Positions 1-5,903 of a stretch of DNA of 10,107 nucleotides are shown piece by piece. The notes below the pieces were generated by a model. That model saw only the letters and a program-made list of their open reading frames with translations, made no database searches and was not told where the DNA came from. The first letter of the stretch is position 1. Each line of letters opens with the position of its first letter. Made by a program: the position numbers and the translations under genes. Location of the stretch: positions 1 to 10,107 of the forward strand of contig JAYUFK010000305.1 of the NCBI GenBank assembly GCA_043739325.1, given 5' to 3'. Source of the stretch: Roseiarcus sp043739325 (GTDB lineage: Bacteria; Pseudomonadota; Alphaproteobacteria; Rhizobiales; Beijerinckiaceae).

Positions 1-69
1 AAGTTCACCACACAGAAAGCCCGCGACAAACTGGCGCGGGCTTACCCCGACACTGCCAAAGAGTCATAA
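1..69 (+). CDS. C-terminal end of a transposase, probably IS630 family (partial, 5' end outside window)
   Basis: The first reading frame is open from base 1 and ends at a TAA at 67-69, giving 22 residues that read KFTTQKARDKLARAYP and then DTAKES. The pattern of an aromatic residue, TT, a short basic helix and a YP close to the stop is like the C-terminus of IS630-type DDE transposases (FTT-x-x-AR-x-K-x-x-x-x-YP). This is a recognition from memory and the fragment is short, so the family is tentative. A CTAG-containing stretch at 85-96 just after the stop may mark the element's right end, because IS630 elements favour TA-rich targets. The gene continues to the left of the window, so whether it is intact cannot be judged. 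Confidence 0.5.
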   Translation, partial: KFTTQKARDKLARAYPDTAKES

Positions 70-85
70 TCACTGTGCAAAGGTA

Positions 86-381
86 CTAGTCCCTAGGCTG
101 CTGTATGGACGCAGCGATCTTGTCGCAGTAATTGACGACGAGATCGATATCGCCGGGGAGTTTCATCGAACAGATTTCAGAGCCTCATTTAACTCGCCCA
201 GCGCCTACATTTCGTCCGCAACGCGCATCTACTTGTCATTCTCCGTCGCGGCGATTTTATTTTTGACGACGACATCCGCGCCCACATATTTCTTCGTGTG
301 CGGATCGACGCCATCCGCGACAAGGTGGGGACCATCGGGAAGATCGATTTTACGAGTCAGCGTGGGGTCTAGCGCTGGTCA
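86..381 (-). pseudogene. Decayed minus-strand coding stretch, family not recognised
   Basis: Read on the minus strand, this stretch gives protein-like sequence that is repeatedly broken. One segment (about 375 down to a TAG at 231-229) reads ALDPTLTRKIDLPDGPHL and continues to a KIAATENDK end; it has a stop just upstream and no start. Directly after that stop comes an ATG segment reading MRVADEM, a TAG, then ALGELNEALKSV. After a change of frame it continues as MKLPGDIDLVVNYCDKIAAS and runs to a stop at 88-86, beside the transposase remnant. The codon choice looks coding, but no single frame survives. I read this as one or two small genes downstream of the DJ-1 gene that were damaged, perhaps when the left insertion element arrived. 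I do not recognise the family, and non-coding DNA remains possible. Confidence 0.3.
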
Positions 382-409
382 TCGTTTCACTGCCTGGCGC
401 AGTCGCCGG

Positions 410-946
410 TCAGGATGAGAACATTTCTAACGCAGATTTCACGAAAAACGGAATGTCCTCGGGCTTTCGCGAAGTTACCAAAGTCGGCTCTCTTACGACC
501 GGTTCGTCGCTCCAAAGGGCTCCTGCATTTTGCAAGTCAGTTTTCAGCGACGGCCACGAGGTCATGGGCCTTCCCTTGACCCCACCCGCTTCGATCAAGG
601 TCCATGGGCCGTGACAGATCGCCGCGATGGGCTTGCCTTCCCTCACAAATGAATGGACGAAGTTGACGGCTTCGGGGAGGATTCTCAGAGCGTCGGGGTT
701 TGCGACGCCTCCCGGCAGCAGCAATCCGTCGAAATCGGCAGGATCTGCAGACGCCAGCGTGACGTCAACTTCCGTCTTGTCACCCAGCTTGTCATGGTTC
801 ATGCCTTGAATCGCGCCTGATTTCGGCGACACGATGGTAATCGTGGCCCCTGCGTCTTCTAACGCCTTTACAGGCTCGGTGAGTTCGACGTGTTCGAATC
901 CGTCCGTCGCGAGCGCTGCAATCTTTCGTCCCGTTAAGCGGCCCAT
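410..946 (-). CDS. DJ-1/PfpI superfamily stress protein (YhbO/PfpI-like)
   Basis: The product (178 residues) belongs to the DJ-1/PfpI family, cytoplasmic class I glutamine-amidotransferase-like proteins. Members have been described as general stress proteins, proteases or glyoxalase/deglycase-type enzymes; the exact reaction is debated. Visible marks are the N-terminal GRKIAALATDGFEHVEL with the conserved Glu18, the LLLPGG turn at about 75-80, and the nucleophile elbow AICHGPW with Cys111-His112. The C-terminal LVTSRKPEDIP is typical of the YhbO branch. Length matches the family (about 170-190). The ORF can open at a TTG at 952, but the ATG at 946 is preferred because a GGAAGGA ribosome site lies about 8 bases upstream of it. 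An EcfG-type promoter lies further upstream on the same strand (1112-1136). The last few residues differ from the usual DIPAFN end, which is minor. The family call is confident; the biochemical role is inferred. Confidence 0.92.
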   Translation of the reverse strand: MGRLTGRKIAALATDGFEHVELTEPVKALEDAGATITIVSPKSGAIQGMNHDKLGDKTEVDVTLASADPADFDGLLLPGGVANPDALRILPEAVNFVHSFVREGKPIAAICHGPWTLIEAGGVKGRPMTSWPSLKTDLQNAGALWSDEPVVREPTLVTSRKPEDIPFFVKSALEMFSS

Positions 947-952
947 GCGCAA

Positions 953-1301
953 ATTCCTTCCCCGGTCTGGTTGAAAATAAATTGACGTGTAACGGCGATC
1001 CGTCGGCTCAATCCAAAGAGTAGCAGTTCACGGGCGTCCATGACCAAGAGGAAGCACGTCTCGCGGTCCATCATTGCGTGGCACCATTCCTTGTGGGGAC
1101 GCCGCACCGGCAACGCGCAACCGGGCCAGAAGTTCCCAATTTCTTTTTTTTTGAACCAGCTCCAAGCCATTGCAAACATCTGCACACTTCGACGACCTTC
1201 GTGTCGCCGGGATGCGGCGCTTGGCTGCAAGGGGTGTAGGAGGTGGTCATTCGTAAACTCGACACACAACTGGAACTCCCGCATAGCAGCAACACCGAAC
1301 C
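953..1301. other. Intergenic stretch between the DJ-1 gene and an IS110 relic
   Basis: There is no convincing gene in this stretch. The open frames here (for example a minus-strand one running from 1374 to 934 through the DJ-1 start) have poor protein character and no family resemblance. The stretch contains the minus-strand EcfG-like promoter at 1112-1136, a run of nine T bases at 1143-1151 and the leader of the DJ-1 gene, including its GGAAGGA ribosome site. Confidence 0.5.
1112..1136 (-). promoter_or_regulatory. EcfG-type general-stress promoter for the DJ-1/PfpI gene
   Basis: On the minus strand GGAAC (1136-1132) is followed after exactly 16 bases by CGTT (1115-1112). This is the alphaproteobacterial EcfG consensus GGAAC-N16/17-CGTT, and a G precedes the -35 element as in many such sites. 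It points at the DJ-1 gene, whose ATG is 166 bases further on, so the leader would be rather long. No other gene lies between. Confidence 0.6.
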
Positions 1302-1435
1302 GACGGCCGCAAGCCGCCGAAATCGGCCGCTGTGGCGCTGGCCAATAAAATGGCCCGCGTCGCCGGAAGCTCATGGTAACCGGGGATAGCTACACCGCGA
1401 AATCCGCGCCTGTCGCCGTGGCGAGCGCCGCATAG
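1302..1435 (+). pseudogene. IS110-family transposase, C-terminal relic with a one-base frameshift
   Basis: The frame starting at 1302 reads RKPPKSAAVALANKMARVA, which matches the very characteristic C-terminal AAVALANKMARIAW block of IS110/IS1111 transposases. In that frame the sequence then hits a TAA at 1377-1379. If one base is restored at about 1364/1365 (GCC-GG for GCC-TGG), the normal tryptophan returns. The frame then continues KLMVTGDSYTAKSAPVAV and ends at TAG 1433-1435, which is how these proteins end. The relic is therefore a real transposase end with a single-base deletion. The N-terminal catalytic DEDD part is missing; upstream sequence does not extend the match. It cannot produce a working enzyme. 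Confidence 0.75.
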
Positions 1436-1735
1436 AGATCAGCCAGACACGGGGAGCAACTCACCTGCAACCGTGCTGAGCCGATGCCAGATCTTGCAAG
1501 GTAACGAGCAGATGGTGTGATCGATCGATCCAAGACGCAAGAAACTCCGTTGAATCCATTGGCAGCGAAAGTCGCCCCCATGTTTGGAACTCGCGTCGCG
1601 GAAACCATCTTGGCCAGCGTTCATGTGCGAGCGCAACAACAGGCCGGACATATGGACGCAAGCGATCTGATCAAAGCACTGCACACACTCCCTTGCGGGG
1701 AGGTGGCCGTCCACATATGGATTCAGAGATCGCCG
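1436..1735 (+). mobile_element. Probable non-coding 3' tail of the IS110/IS1111-type element
   Basis: IS110/IS1111 elements often carry a few hundred non-coding bases after the transposase, ending in short palindromes. This stretch follows the relic's stop codon, has only unconvincing open frames in several phases, and ends in a nested palindrome (1649-1719). Its general texture resembles rhizobial IS110 tails I recall, but the exact right boundary is not visible. The end near 1735 is an estimate. Confidence 0.4.
1649..1719. repeat. Nested inverted repeat in the IS110 tail
   Basis: CATATGGACG at 1649-1658 is the reverse complement, with one extra base, of CGTCCACATATG at 1708-1719. Between them sits a smaller hairpin, CTCCC (1688-1692) with GGGAG (1698-1702) and a TTGCG loop. 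The arrangement suits a subterminal structure of an IS110/IS1111 element. Confidence 0.5.
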
Positions 1736-2146
1736 AACTTGGCAACTGAAAAATTGGTGTGGGTAAACACCGCTCGGTTGTGCCGCGGGCTCCTGTGCTG
1801 CGCGACCAAATTATAAGACATCATTGCCAAGGCCGCCGAGGGGTTTGGGTTGCGGCCGAGGGGGAACGTTTTGATGGCTCAGGCATTATGATGTTGGATA
1901 AGTGAACCCTTTTTAGTCTCCTTCGCCGGGAGGGTGTAGTTTTCAGCGCGAACGTTCATCGAGGGCCCCCGCGTCGCCCGCTCAATTGGGGCCGGGGCCG
2001 CAGCTGCGGCAATCGCCGCAGAATTTGAGCTGGACCATAGATTTCTCTAGCAGGTGGGATTCGGAAGGAAGCCGAAAAAAGATTGCTGGCGCGATAGTTA
2101 GTGTGGCGGGTAACGGATGCGATAACGATAGCTTGGGAGGTTAATA
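1736..2146. other. Intergenic stretch, one small hairpin
   Basis: No gene is supported here. A perfect 7-bp hairpin (CTGCGGC, loop AATC, GCCGCAG) lies at 2004-2021 and is flanked by an imperfect CTCAATT/AATTTGAG pair, but no T-run follows, so it is not called a terminator. The long minus-strand frame across 1956-2465 is the antisense of the next gene. No recognisable promoter was found for the gene at 2147. Confidence 0.4.
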
Positions 2147-2563
2147 ATGATTCCGTCGAGGAACACGGTGACAGAATGTGCATTCGAGGCGAAAAGCGCA
2201 GTTTATTACGACGCTCTGGTATGGCTCGATCACTCTGAAGCTCACATAATTTATGTGAGTGCCGGCTTATCTGATCCCCAAAATTCCAAGCCGGACCACT
2301 GGTCAAGGCACGTTTGCCAAGACCACGTATCGACCATCGCAAGGCAAGCGTTCTATTGCGACGTCGCGAAATCCTGCTCCGAGTCGAACTTAATTCTATT
2401 GACCGGGCTATCCAGCGCGAAAACAGAGTTCGTGAAATACTTGCACCGGCATTCGCCTGAAACACTGGAACGCGTTTCTGGTATTGAGAGCATTCCGCGT
2501 CTCACAGATTTACAGTTAGTCTCGGAGGCGCGACGTTTCTTCGCAGGCCATGCCTATATGTAG
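2147..2563 (+). CDS. eRF1/Pelota-like 'translational machinery protein' family
   Basis: This 138-residue protein resembles the small proteobacterial proteins annotated as 'translational machinery protein', related to domains of archaeo-eukaryotic release factor eRF1/Pelota. Marks in order are ALVWLDHSEAHIIYV at about 23-37 (family form AVVWIDHxEARVF), a His-containing middle, and FYCDVAKS (family YYHDVAEAL). After these come LILLTGLSSAKTEFVKYLHRH (family ILVVGPANAKLELIKHIHRH) and VSGIESIPRLTDLQLVSEARRFF near the end. All family blocks are present and in order. It is slightly long, with about 17 extra residues at the N-terminus. The ATG is supported by GGGAGG six bases upstream (2135-2140). 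The gene stands alone. It probably contacts ribosomes or tRNA-like partners; its biochemical role is not established, so this is a family assignment. Confidence 0.75.
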   Translation: MIPSRNTVTECAFEAKSAVYYDALVWLDHSEAHIIYVSAGLSDPQNSKPDHWSRHVCQDHVSTIARQAFYCDVAKSCSESNLILLTGLSSAKTEFVKYLHRHSPETLERVSGIESIPRLTDLQLVSEARRFFAGHAYM

Positions 2564-2679
2564 TTTTCGTTAAGGACTGAACTCGCTTTGGGGGCGAGCG
2601 CCAGTGGAACGCCCGACCATCCGTAATTCTTGAAATATACTCGGATCCGGGTATGCCGGGTGGCACGATCGCCAGCGTC

Positions 2680-2793
2680 ATGACACGAGGTAGGTCCGGT
2701 TACGCAAAGCGCGGTGATTCCCCCCTGCTCGCGAATGTCTACCTGCTTTACGTCTACGATCTAGCTCGCCGATGGCGGCTACTACTTCGGTAG
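2680..2793 (+). pseudogene. Fragment of a group II intron reverse transcriptase/maturase
   Basis: A 37-codon open segment (ATG 2680 to TAG 2791-2793) contains GYAKRGDSPLLANVYLLY followed by VYDLARRWR. This matches the reverse-transcriptase block of group II intron proteins that reads PQGGVISPLLANIYLHYVLDLW. The PQGG part is shortened here, and the YADD catalytic block that should follow is absent. Upstream and downstream bases show no further RT homology and no intron domain V hairpin. It is a dead scrap, not a working intron. The rest of the gap from 2564 to 2894 shows nothing else I can name. Confidence 0.55.
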
Positions 2794-2894
2794 CCCTGGG
2801 GCTCGGCGAAAAACAAGACCACGCACGAAGAAAGTCCTTCTCGCCGACACCGATCATTTTCTTTGACGCCAGACTCTAAAACCTCGGCATGGAC

Positions 2895-2919
2895 GGAACG
2901 AAACCCTGCCTGAACGGTT
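2895..2919 (+). promoter_or_regulatory. EcfG-like general-stress promoter for the His-rich protein
   Basis: GGAAC at 2895-2899 is followed by exactly 16 bases and GGTT at 2916-2919. The consensus -10 is CGTT, so the conserved GTT core is kept with one mismatch. It lies 35 bases before the ATG at 2954, a normal promoter-to-start distance, and on the correct strand. Confidence 0.55.
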
Positions 2920-2953
2920 CTACTGCTCTAGGCCTATAACAGGGAGATACCTC

Positions 2954-3175
2954 ATGGCTACGACGCATAAGGGCGCGCAACATCATATGTCAGCCGCCGA
3001 GCATCACGATGAAGCCTCCAAACACCATCGGGAGGCCGCCAAACATATGGAAGGCGGCAACGACGAAAAGGGTGGCAACCACGGCCACGCCGCGCGAGGC
3101 CATGCCGCGCAGGCGATGCATCATGGCGATGAAGCCGCCAAAGAGCATGCGACATCGCACGGCAAGAAAAAATAA
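2954..3175 (+). CDS. Small histidine-rich conserved hypothetical protein
   Basis: This 73-residue protein has 15 histidines, many Ala/Lys/Glu and no Cys, Trp, Tyr or Phe. It is built from repeats of the kind AEHHDEASKHHREAAKH and HAAQAMHHGDEAAKEH, likely amphipathic helices. Similar small proteins are common in alphaproteobacteria and are annotated only as hypothetical. Metal binding through the HH pairs is an obvious possibility but is inference. There is no signal peptide or membrane segment, so it is probably cytoplasmic. AGGGAGA at 2941-2947 gives a strong ribosome site seven bases from the ATG. An EcfG-like promoter lies just upstream and a strong hairpin terminator just downstream, so it looks like a single-gene stress-induced transcript. 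Confidence 0.85.
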   Translation: MATTHKGAQHHMSAAEHHDEASKHHREAAKHMEGGNDEKGGNHGHAARGHAAQAMHHGDEAAKEHATSHGKKK

Positions 3176-3206
3176 CTTACAAGTTCTTTCTTGACGGAAC
3201 AAGAGA

Positions 3207-3244
3207 CCGGCCTGCGCGTCTGACGCGCGGGCCGGCATTTGTTT
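3207..3244 (+). terminator. Rho-independent terminator after the His-rich gene
   Basis: A 12-bp stem with one T-G wobble (arms 3207-3218 and 3224-3235) closes a TCTGA loop and is followed by the T-rich CATTTGTTTC. It lies 31 bases after the stop codon of the His-rich gene and separates it from the metallopeptidase. Confidence 0.8.
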
Positions 3245-3297
3245 CCGCGCTCGTAGAACGCCGCCACGGGCCCGGCAAAATCCTCAAGGTACAGTAA

Positions 3298-4404
3298 TTG
3301 AAACTTTTTAAGTGCCAAAATTGCGATAACGCCCTCCATTTTGACAGCACCGTTTGTGTGAGGTGCCATCATCGCGTCGGCTATATTCAAGACAGCTTTG
3401 AGATGGCCGCGCTCGCACCAAACGGTGAGGAATGGAACGCGCTCGCCAACCCTGACCGCTCATATATCTTTTGCGCGAACGTCGAGTACGACGTTTGCAA
3501 TTGGCTGATCGACGCGGCCGATGGTCAGATTCTGTGCCAGTCCTGCCGTCATAATCATATTATTCCTGATCTCGCCATTTCTGGTAATCGCGAGCGATGG
3601 CGTAAGATTGAACTGGCCAAACGCTATGTGTTTCGGTCGCTGATGCGCTGGCGCCTGCCGATGCCGGATCGACTTGAAGATCCTGAGCACGGGCTTGTCT
3701 TCGACTTCAAAGGCGACGTGGCCAAGGCGGATGGGTCGGTGGAAAAAGTCCTTACCGGCCATGATGAAGGGGTTATCGCGCTCAACATCAGCGAAGCCGA
3801 CGATTCCGAGCGCGAGACGCGCCGGGCCTCAATGGGCGAAAGCTATCGAACCCTTATTGGTCATTTTCGCCACGAGATTGGCCACTTCTATTGGGACCGT
3901 CTGGTTCGCGACAAGGGTCAGTTTGAGGGATTTCGCGCCGTCTTTGGCGATGAACGAGACGATTACGCACAGGCGCTCAAACGCCACTACGAAACGGGCG
4001 CGCCCTCAGGCTGGCAAGAATCTTTCATCAGCAGCTATGCGACCTCGCATCCCTGGGAAGACTTTGCCGAGACCTGGGCGCATTACCTGCATATTGTCGA
4101 TGCGCTCGAGACTGCTAGCTCCTATGGCATTAATGTGCGGGCGGGAATTACTCAAAATCCAGTCGACCTAGCAGCATGGTTCGAACCTTATCGCGCCCGG
4201 TCGGTCGAAGAATTGCTGCGCGCATGGATCCCGCTCACCGTCGCCGTCAATGGCGTGAACCGAAGCATGGGGCAGCCAGATCTCTATCCCTTCGTCCTGT
4301 CCAGGCCTGCGATGGATAAGCTGCAATTTATCCATGGTCTGGTTCATGCGAACCTCGCCGTCACGGGCGGCGACGCAAGCGAACCGGTGCGGCTGTCCGC
4401 CTAG
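3298..4404 (+). CDS. Zinc-ribbon and putative zinc-binding metallopeptidase (HExxH)
   Basis: This 368-residue protein combines an N-terminal double zinc-ribbon with a putative metallopeptidase domain, as in proteins placed in the zinc-ribbon_6/Peptidase_Mx families. The ribbon cysteines are C6-x2-C9, C20-x2-C23, C59, C67 and C80-x2-C83. The peptidase motif is HEIGH at 192-196 (full HEIGHFYWD), and a later HPWEDFAETWAHYLHIVD block (251-268) probably supplies the third metal ligand. There is no signal peptide or membrane segment, so it is likely cytoplasmic. The start is a TTG; an AAGG about eight bases upstream and the family-typical MKLFxCQxC N-terminus support it. It follows a terminator, so it is transcribed separately, and it converges with the oxidoreductase gene. 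The substrate is unknown. Confidence 0.88.
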   Translation: MKLFKCQNCDNALHFDSTVCVRCHHRVGYIQDSFEMAALAPNGEEWNALANPDRSYIFCANVEYDVCNWLIDAADGQILCQSCRHNHIIPDLAISGNRERWRKIELAKRYVFRSLMRWRLPMPDRLEDPEHGLVFDFKGDVAKADGSVEKVLTGHDEGVIALNISEADDSERETRRASMGESYRTLIGHFRHEIGHFYWDRLVRDKGQFEGFRAVFGDERDDYAQALKRHYETGAPSGWQESFISSYATSHPWEDFAETWAHYLHIVDALETASSYGINVRAGITQNPVDLAAWFEPYRARSVEELLRAWIPLTVAVNGVNRSMGQPDLYPFVLSRPAMDKLQFIHGLVHANLAVTGGDASEPVRLSA

Positions 4405-4485
4405 CCAAGGATTACGCGAAGTTCTGCTTGCGCAATTCCTCGGACCCCGGATTGAAGACAAGCGCCGACGCTGCATACCCAATCC

Positions 4486-5718
4486 TCATCCTGGCCTGTC
4501 CAGCGCAAACGCGTCGAACCATTCTTCTTGGGCCCCGTTCAGCAGCGCGCCGATCATGCGTGACGCGAGAAAGCTGAAGGTTATGCCATTGCCGCCATAG
4601 CCATAGGCGGCGTAAATCCGCAGGTGGTTTGGCACGAGGCGAATTAGCGGAAGACCATCGCGCGTCTCGCCAAATTCACCCGACCAAACAAAGGCTGGCT
4701 CTGCGTCAATCGCCGGCGCCAAGCGCGCGAGCTTATCGAGAATCGCTCGCGTTTTGGCGGGCATCAACCGATCGCGCTCTGTGGGGTCTGTCAGGCCGCG
4801 CTGGTCTTCGCCGCCGACGATGACGCGGTTGTCGACCGTAGTGCGCAAATAGAGGTAAGGCGTCGAGGCTTCCCAAATCAAAGCCCGCTCACGCCATAAG
4901 TGCGAGGGTTGCTGCGGCCGCGTGCAAACCGCCCAGCTTGACGCGGTCTGGTGGAGGCTGGTTTCAACCAAGGCCGGCATGATGTAGCCGGTGGCCAGAA
5001 TGATATGCCGCGCTTCGATCACGTGGCCGCCTTCGACTGCGACGTAGGCCCGTTTCGCATCGTCGCCGTAGTCGAGCGCTTCGGCGTCAAACAAATGCGC
5101 GCCTTGATGTTCTGCGATTGCGGGCATCGCTTGCGATAACAAGACCGGATTTGCTTCAGCGCATCCGCTCGAATGCAGCGCGGCGGCGCGATCGAAACCA
5201 AACTCGCGCTTCAGATCGAGATAGCCGAGATAGTCGCGAGGCAGTCCTGCCCGCTTCCTTAGCTCATGCTCCTGGAGAAGTTCTTGCGCCGGCGTGTCCA
5301 AACCCGCCAGATACAAGGAATGGCGAGCGCGAAAGTCGCAGGCGATCTCCAGCCCCGCGACCAGGTCTTGCAGGCCGGCCACTGCTTCCAGACTTTTGCG
5401 ATAGATCAAAGCCGCCCGCTCAAACCCGTAAAGCGCGGTGAGTTCGCTGAGCGAGCAGTCTATTTCCCATTGCAGCATGGCTGTGCTCGCCGCGGTGCTG
5501 CCAAATCCTGGACGCTCGCGATCAATGACGCACACCTCTCGCCCTCGACTGGAAAGGTGCTGGGCGATCAGCGAACCGGTAATGCCAGCCCCGACGACGA
5601 GGATATCGCAAGATATATTGCTCGCGAGCGGTTGGCGCGACCGGGCGATTGCGCTTGCCTTCCAAGGCGGCACGCCGCCGCGAAGGTCGTGCTCGAGAGG
5701 CGTCAGTAGGTTCAGCAT
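4486..5718 (-). CDS. FAD-dependent oxidoreductase, DAO family
   Basis: The 410-residue protein is a DAO-type (D-amino-acid oxidase fold) flavoenzyme; relatives oxidise amines or amino acids such as glycine, sarcosine or gamma-glutamylputrescine. After about 35 residues it has the dinucleotide motif DILVVGAGITGSLIA (GxGxxG at about 43-48), ending with Asp66 in CVID. This is followed by a conserved STAASTAMLQWEID segment. The C-terminus carries YAAYGYGGNGITFSFLASRMIG, the usual FAD-closing region. No Rieske domain follows, unlike some relatives. The start ATG has AGGTGG close upstream. It reads away from the ferritin-like gene and toward the metallopeptidase, with about 80 bases between the convergent stops. 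The substrate cannot be told, and no EcfG site was found for it. Confidence 0.88.
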   Translation of the reverse strand: MLNLLTPLEHDLRGGVPPWKASAIARSRQPLASNISCDILVVGAGITGSLIAQHLSSRGREVCVIDRERPGFGSTAASTAMLQWEIDCSLSELTALYGFERAALIYRKSLEAVAGLQDLVAGLEIACDFRARHSLYLAGLDTPAQELLQEHELRKRAGLPRDYLGYLDLKREFGFDRAAALHSSGCAEANPVLLSQAMPAIAEHQGAHLFDAEALDYGDDAKRAYVAVEGGHVIEARHIILATGYIMPALVETSLHQTASSWAVCTRPQQPSHLWRERALIWEASTPYLYLRTTVDNRVIVGGEDQRGLTDPTERDRLMPAKTRAILDKLARLAPAIDAEPAFVWSGEFGETRDGLPLIRLVPNHLRIYAAYGYGGNGITFSFLASRMIGALLNGAQEEWFDAFALDRPG

Positions 5719-5846
5719 CCGCCACCTAACCCGACAATGCTCAGCCTTTGTAACACTTTAAACGGATCGAGGCGAAAGTCCCGCCGCCGCAAGCGCACGC
5801 AGAAGCGGCGATTGCCGACATTTCTGAGGACTGGCGCAAATTACCC

Positions 5847-5871
5847 GGAACCAAACGGCGTTCGCGGCGTT
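5847..5871 (+). promoter_or_regulatory. EcfG-type general-stress promoter for the ferritin-like gene
   Basis: GGAAC at 5847-5851, a 16-base spacer, and CGTT at 5868-5871 match the EcfG consensus exactly. The site lies 33 bases before the ATG at 5904, the expected distance, in the 185-base divergent gap between the oxidoreductase and the ferritin-like gene. Confidence 0.75.
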
Positions 5872-5903
5872 CATCATAATTCAATTCAACCCGGAGACGC
5901 GTC

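Noticed and set aside
934..1374. Minus-strand open frame of 146 codons overlapping the DJ-1 start
   Set aside because: Composition rich in Arg, Cys and Trp, no family resemblance, covers the IS110 relic antisense and overlaps the DJ-1 gene in another frame.
1517..1816. Plus-strand 99-codon open frame
   Set aside because: Lies across the presumed non-coding IS110 tail and its palindrome, has no ribosome site and no recognisable motif.
1879..1959. Minus-strand 27-codon ORF beginning MNVRAENYTLPAKE
   Set aside because: Too short, no ribosome site or family; chance cannot be excluded.
1956..2465. Minus-strand 169-codon open frame
   Set aside because: Antisense to the eRF1-like gene, which has a strong ribosome site and clear family motifs.
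2771..2866. Plus-strand frame ending KKVLLADTDHFL, faintly like the DTDH motif of some glycoside hydrolases
   Set aside because: Only a few residues match and it stops at once; too little to name a family.
3196..3220. GGAAC-N16-CGTC, a near EcfG site upstream of the metallopeptidase
   Set aside because: The last base of the -10 is wrong and the site lies inside the terminator stem, 78 bases from the start codon.
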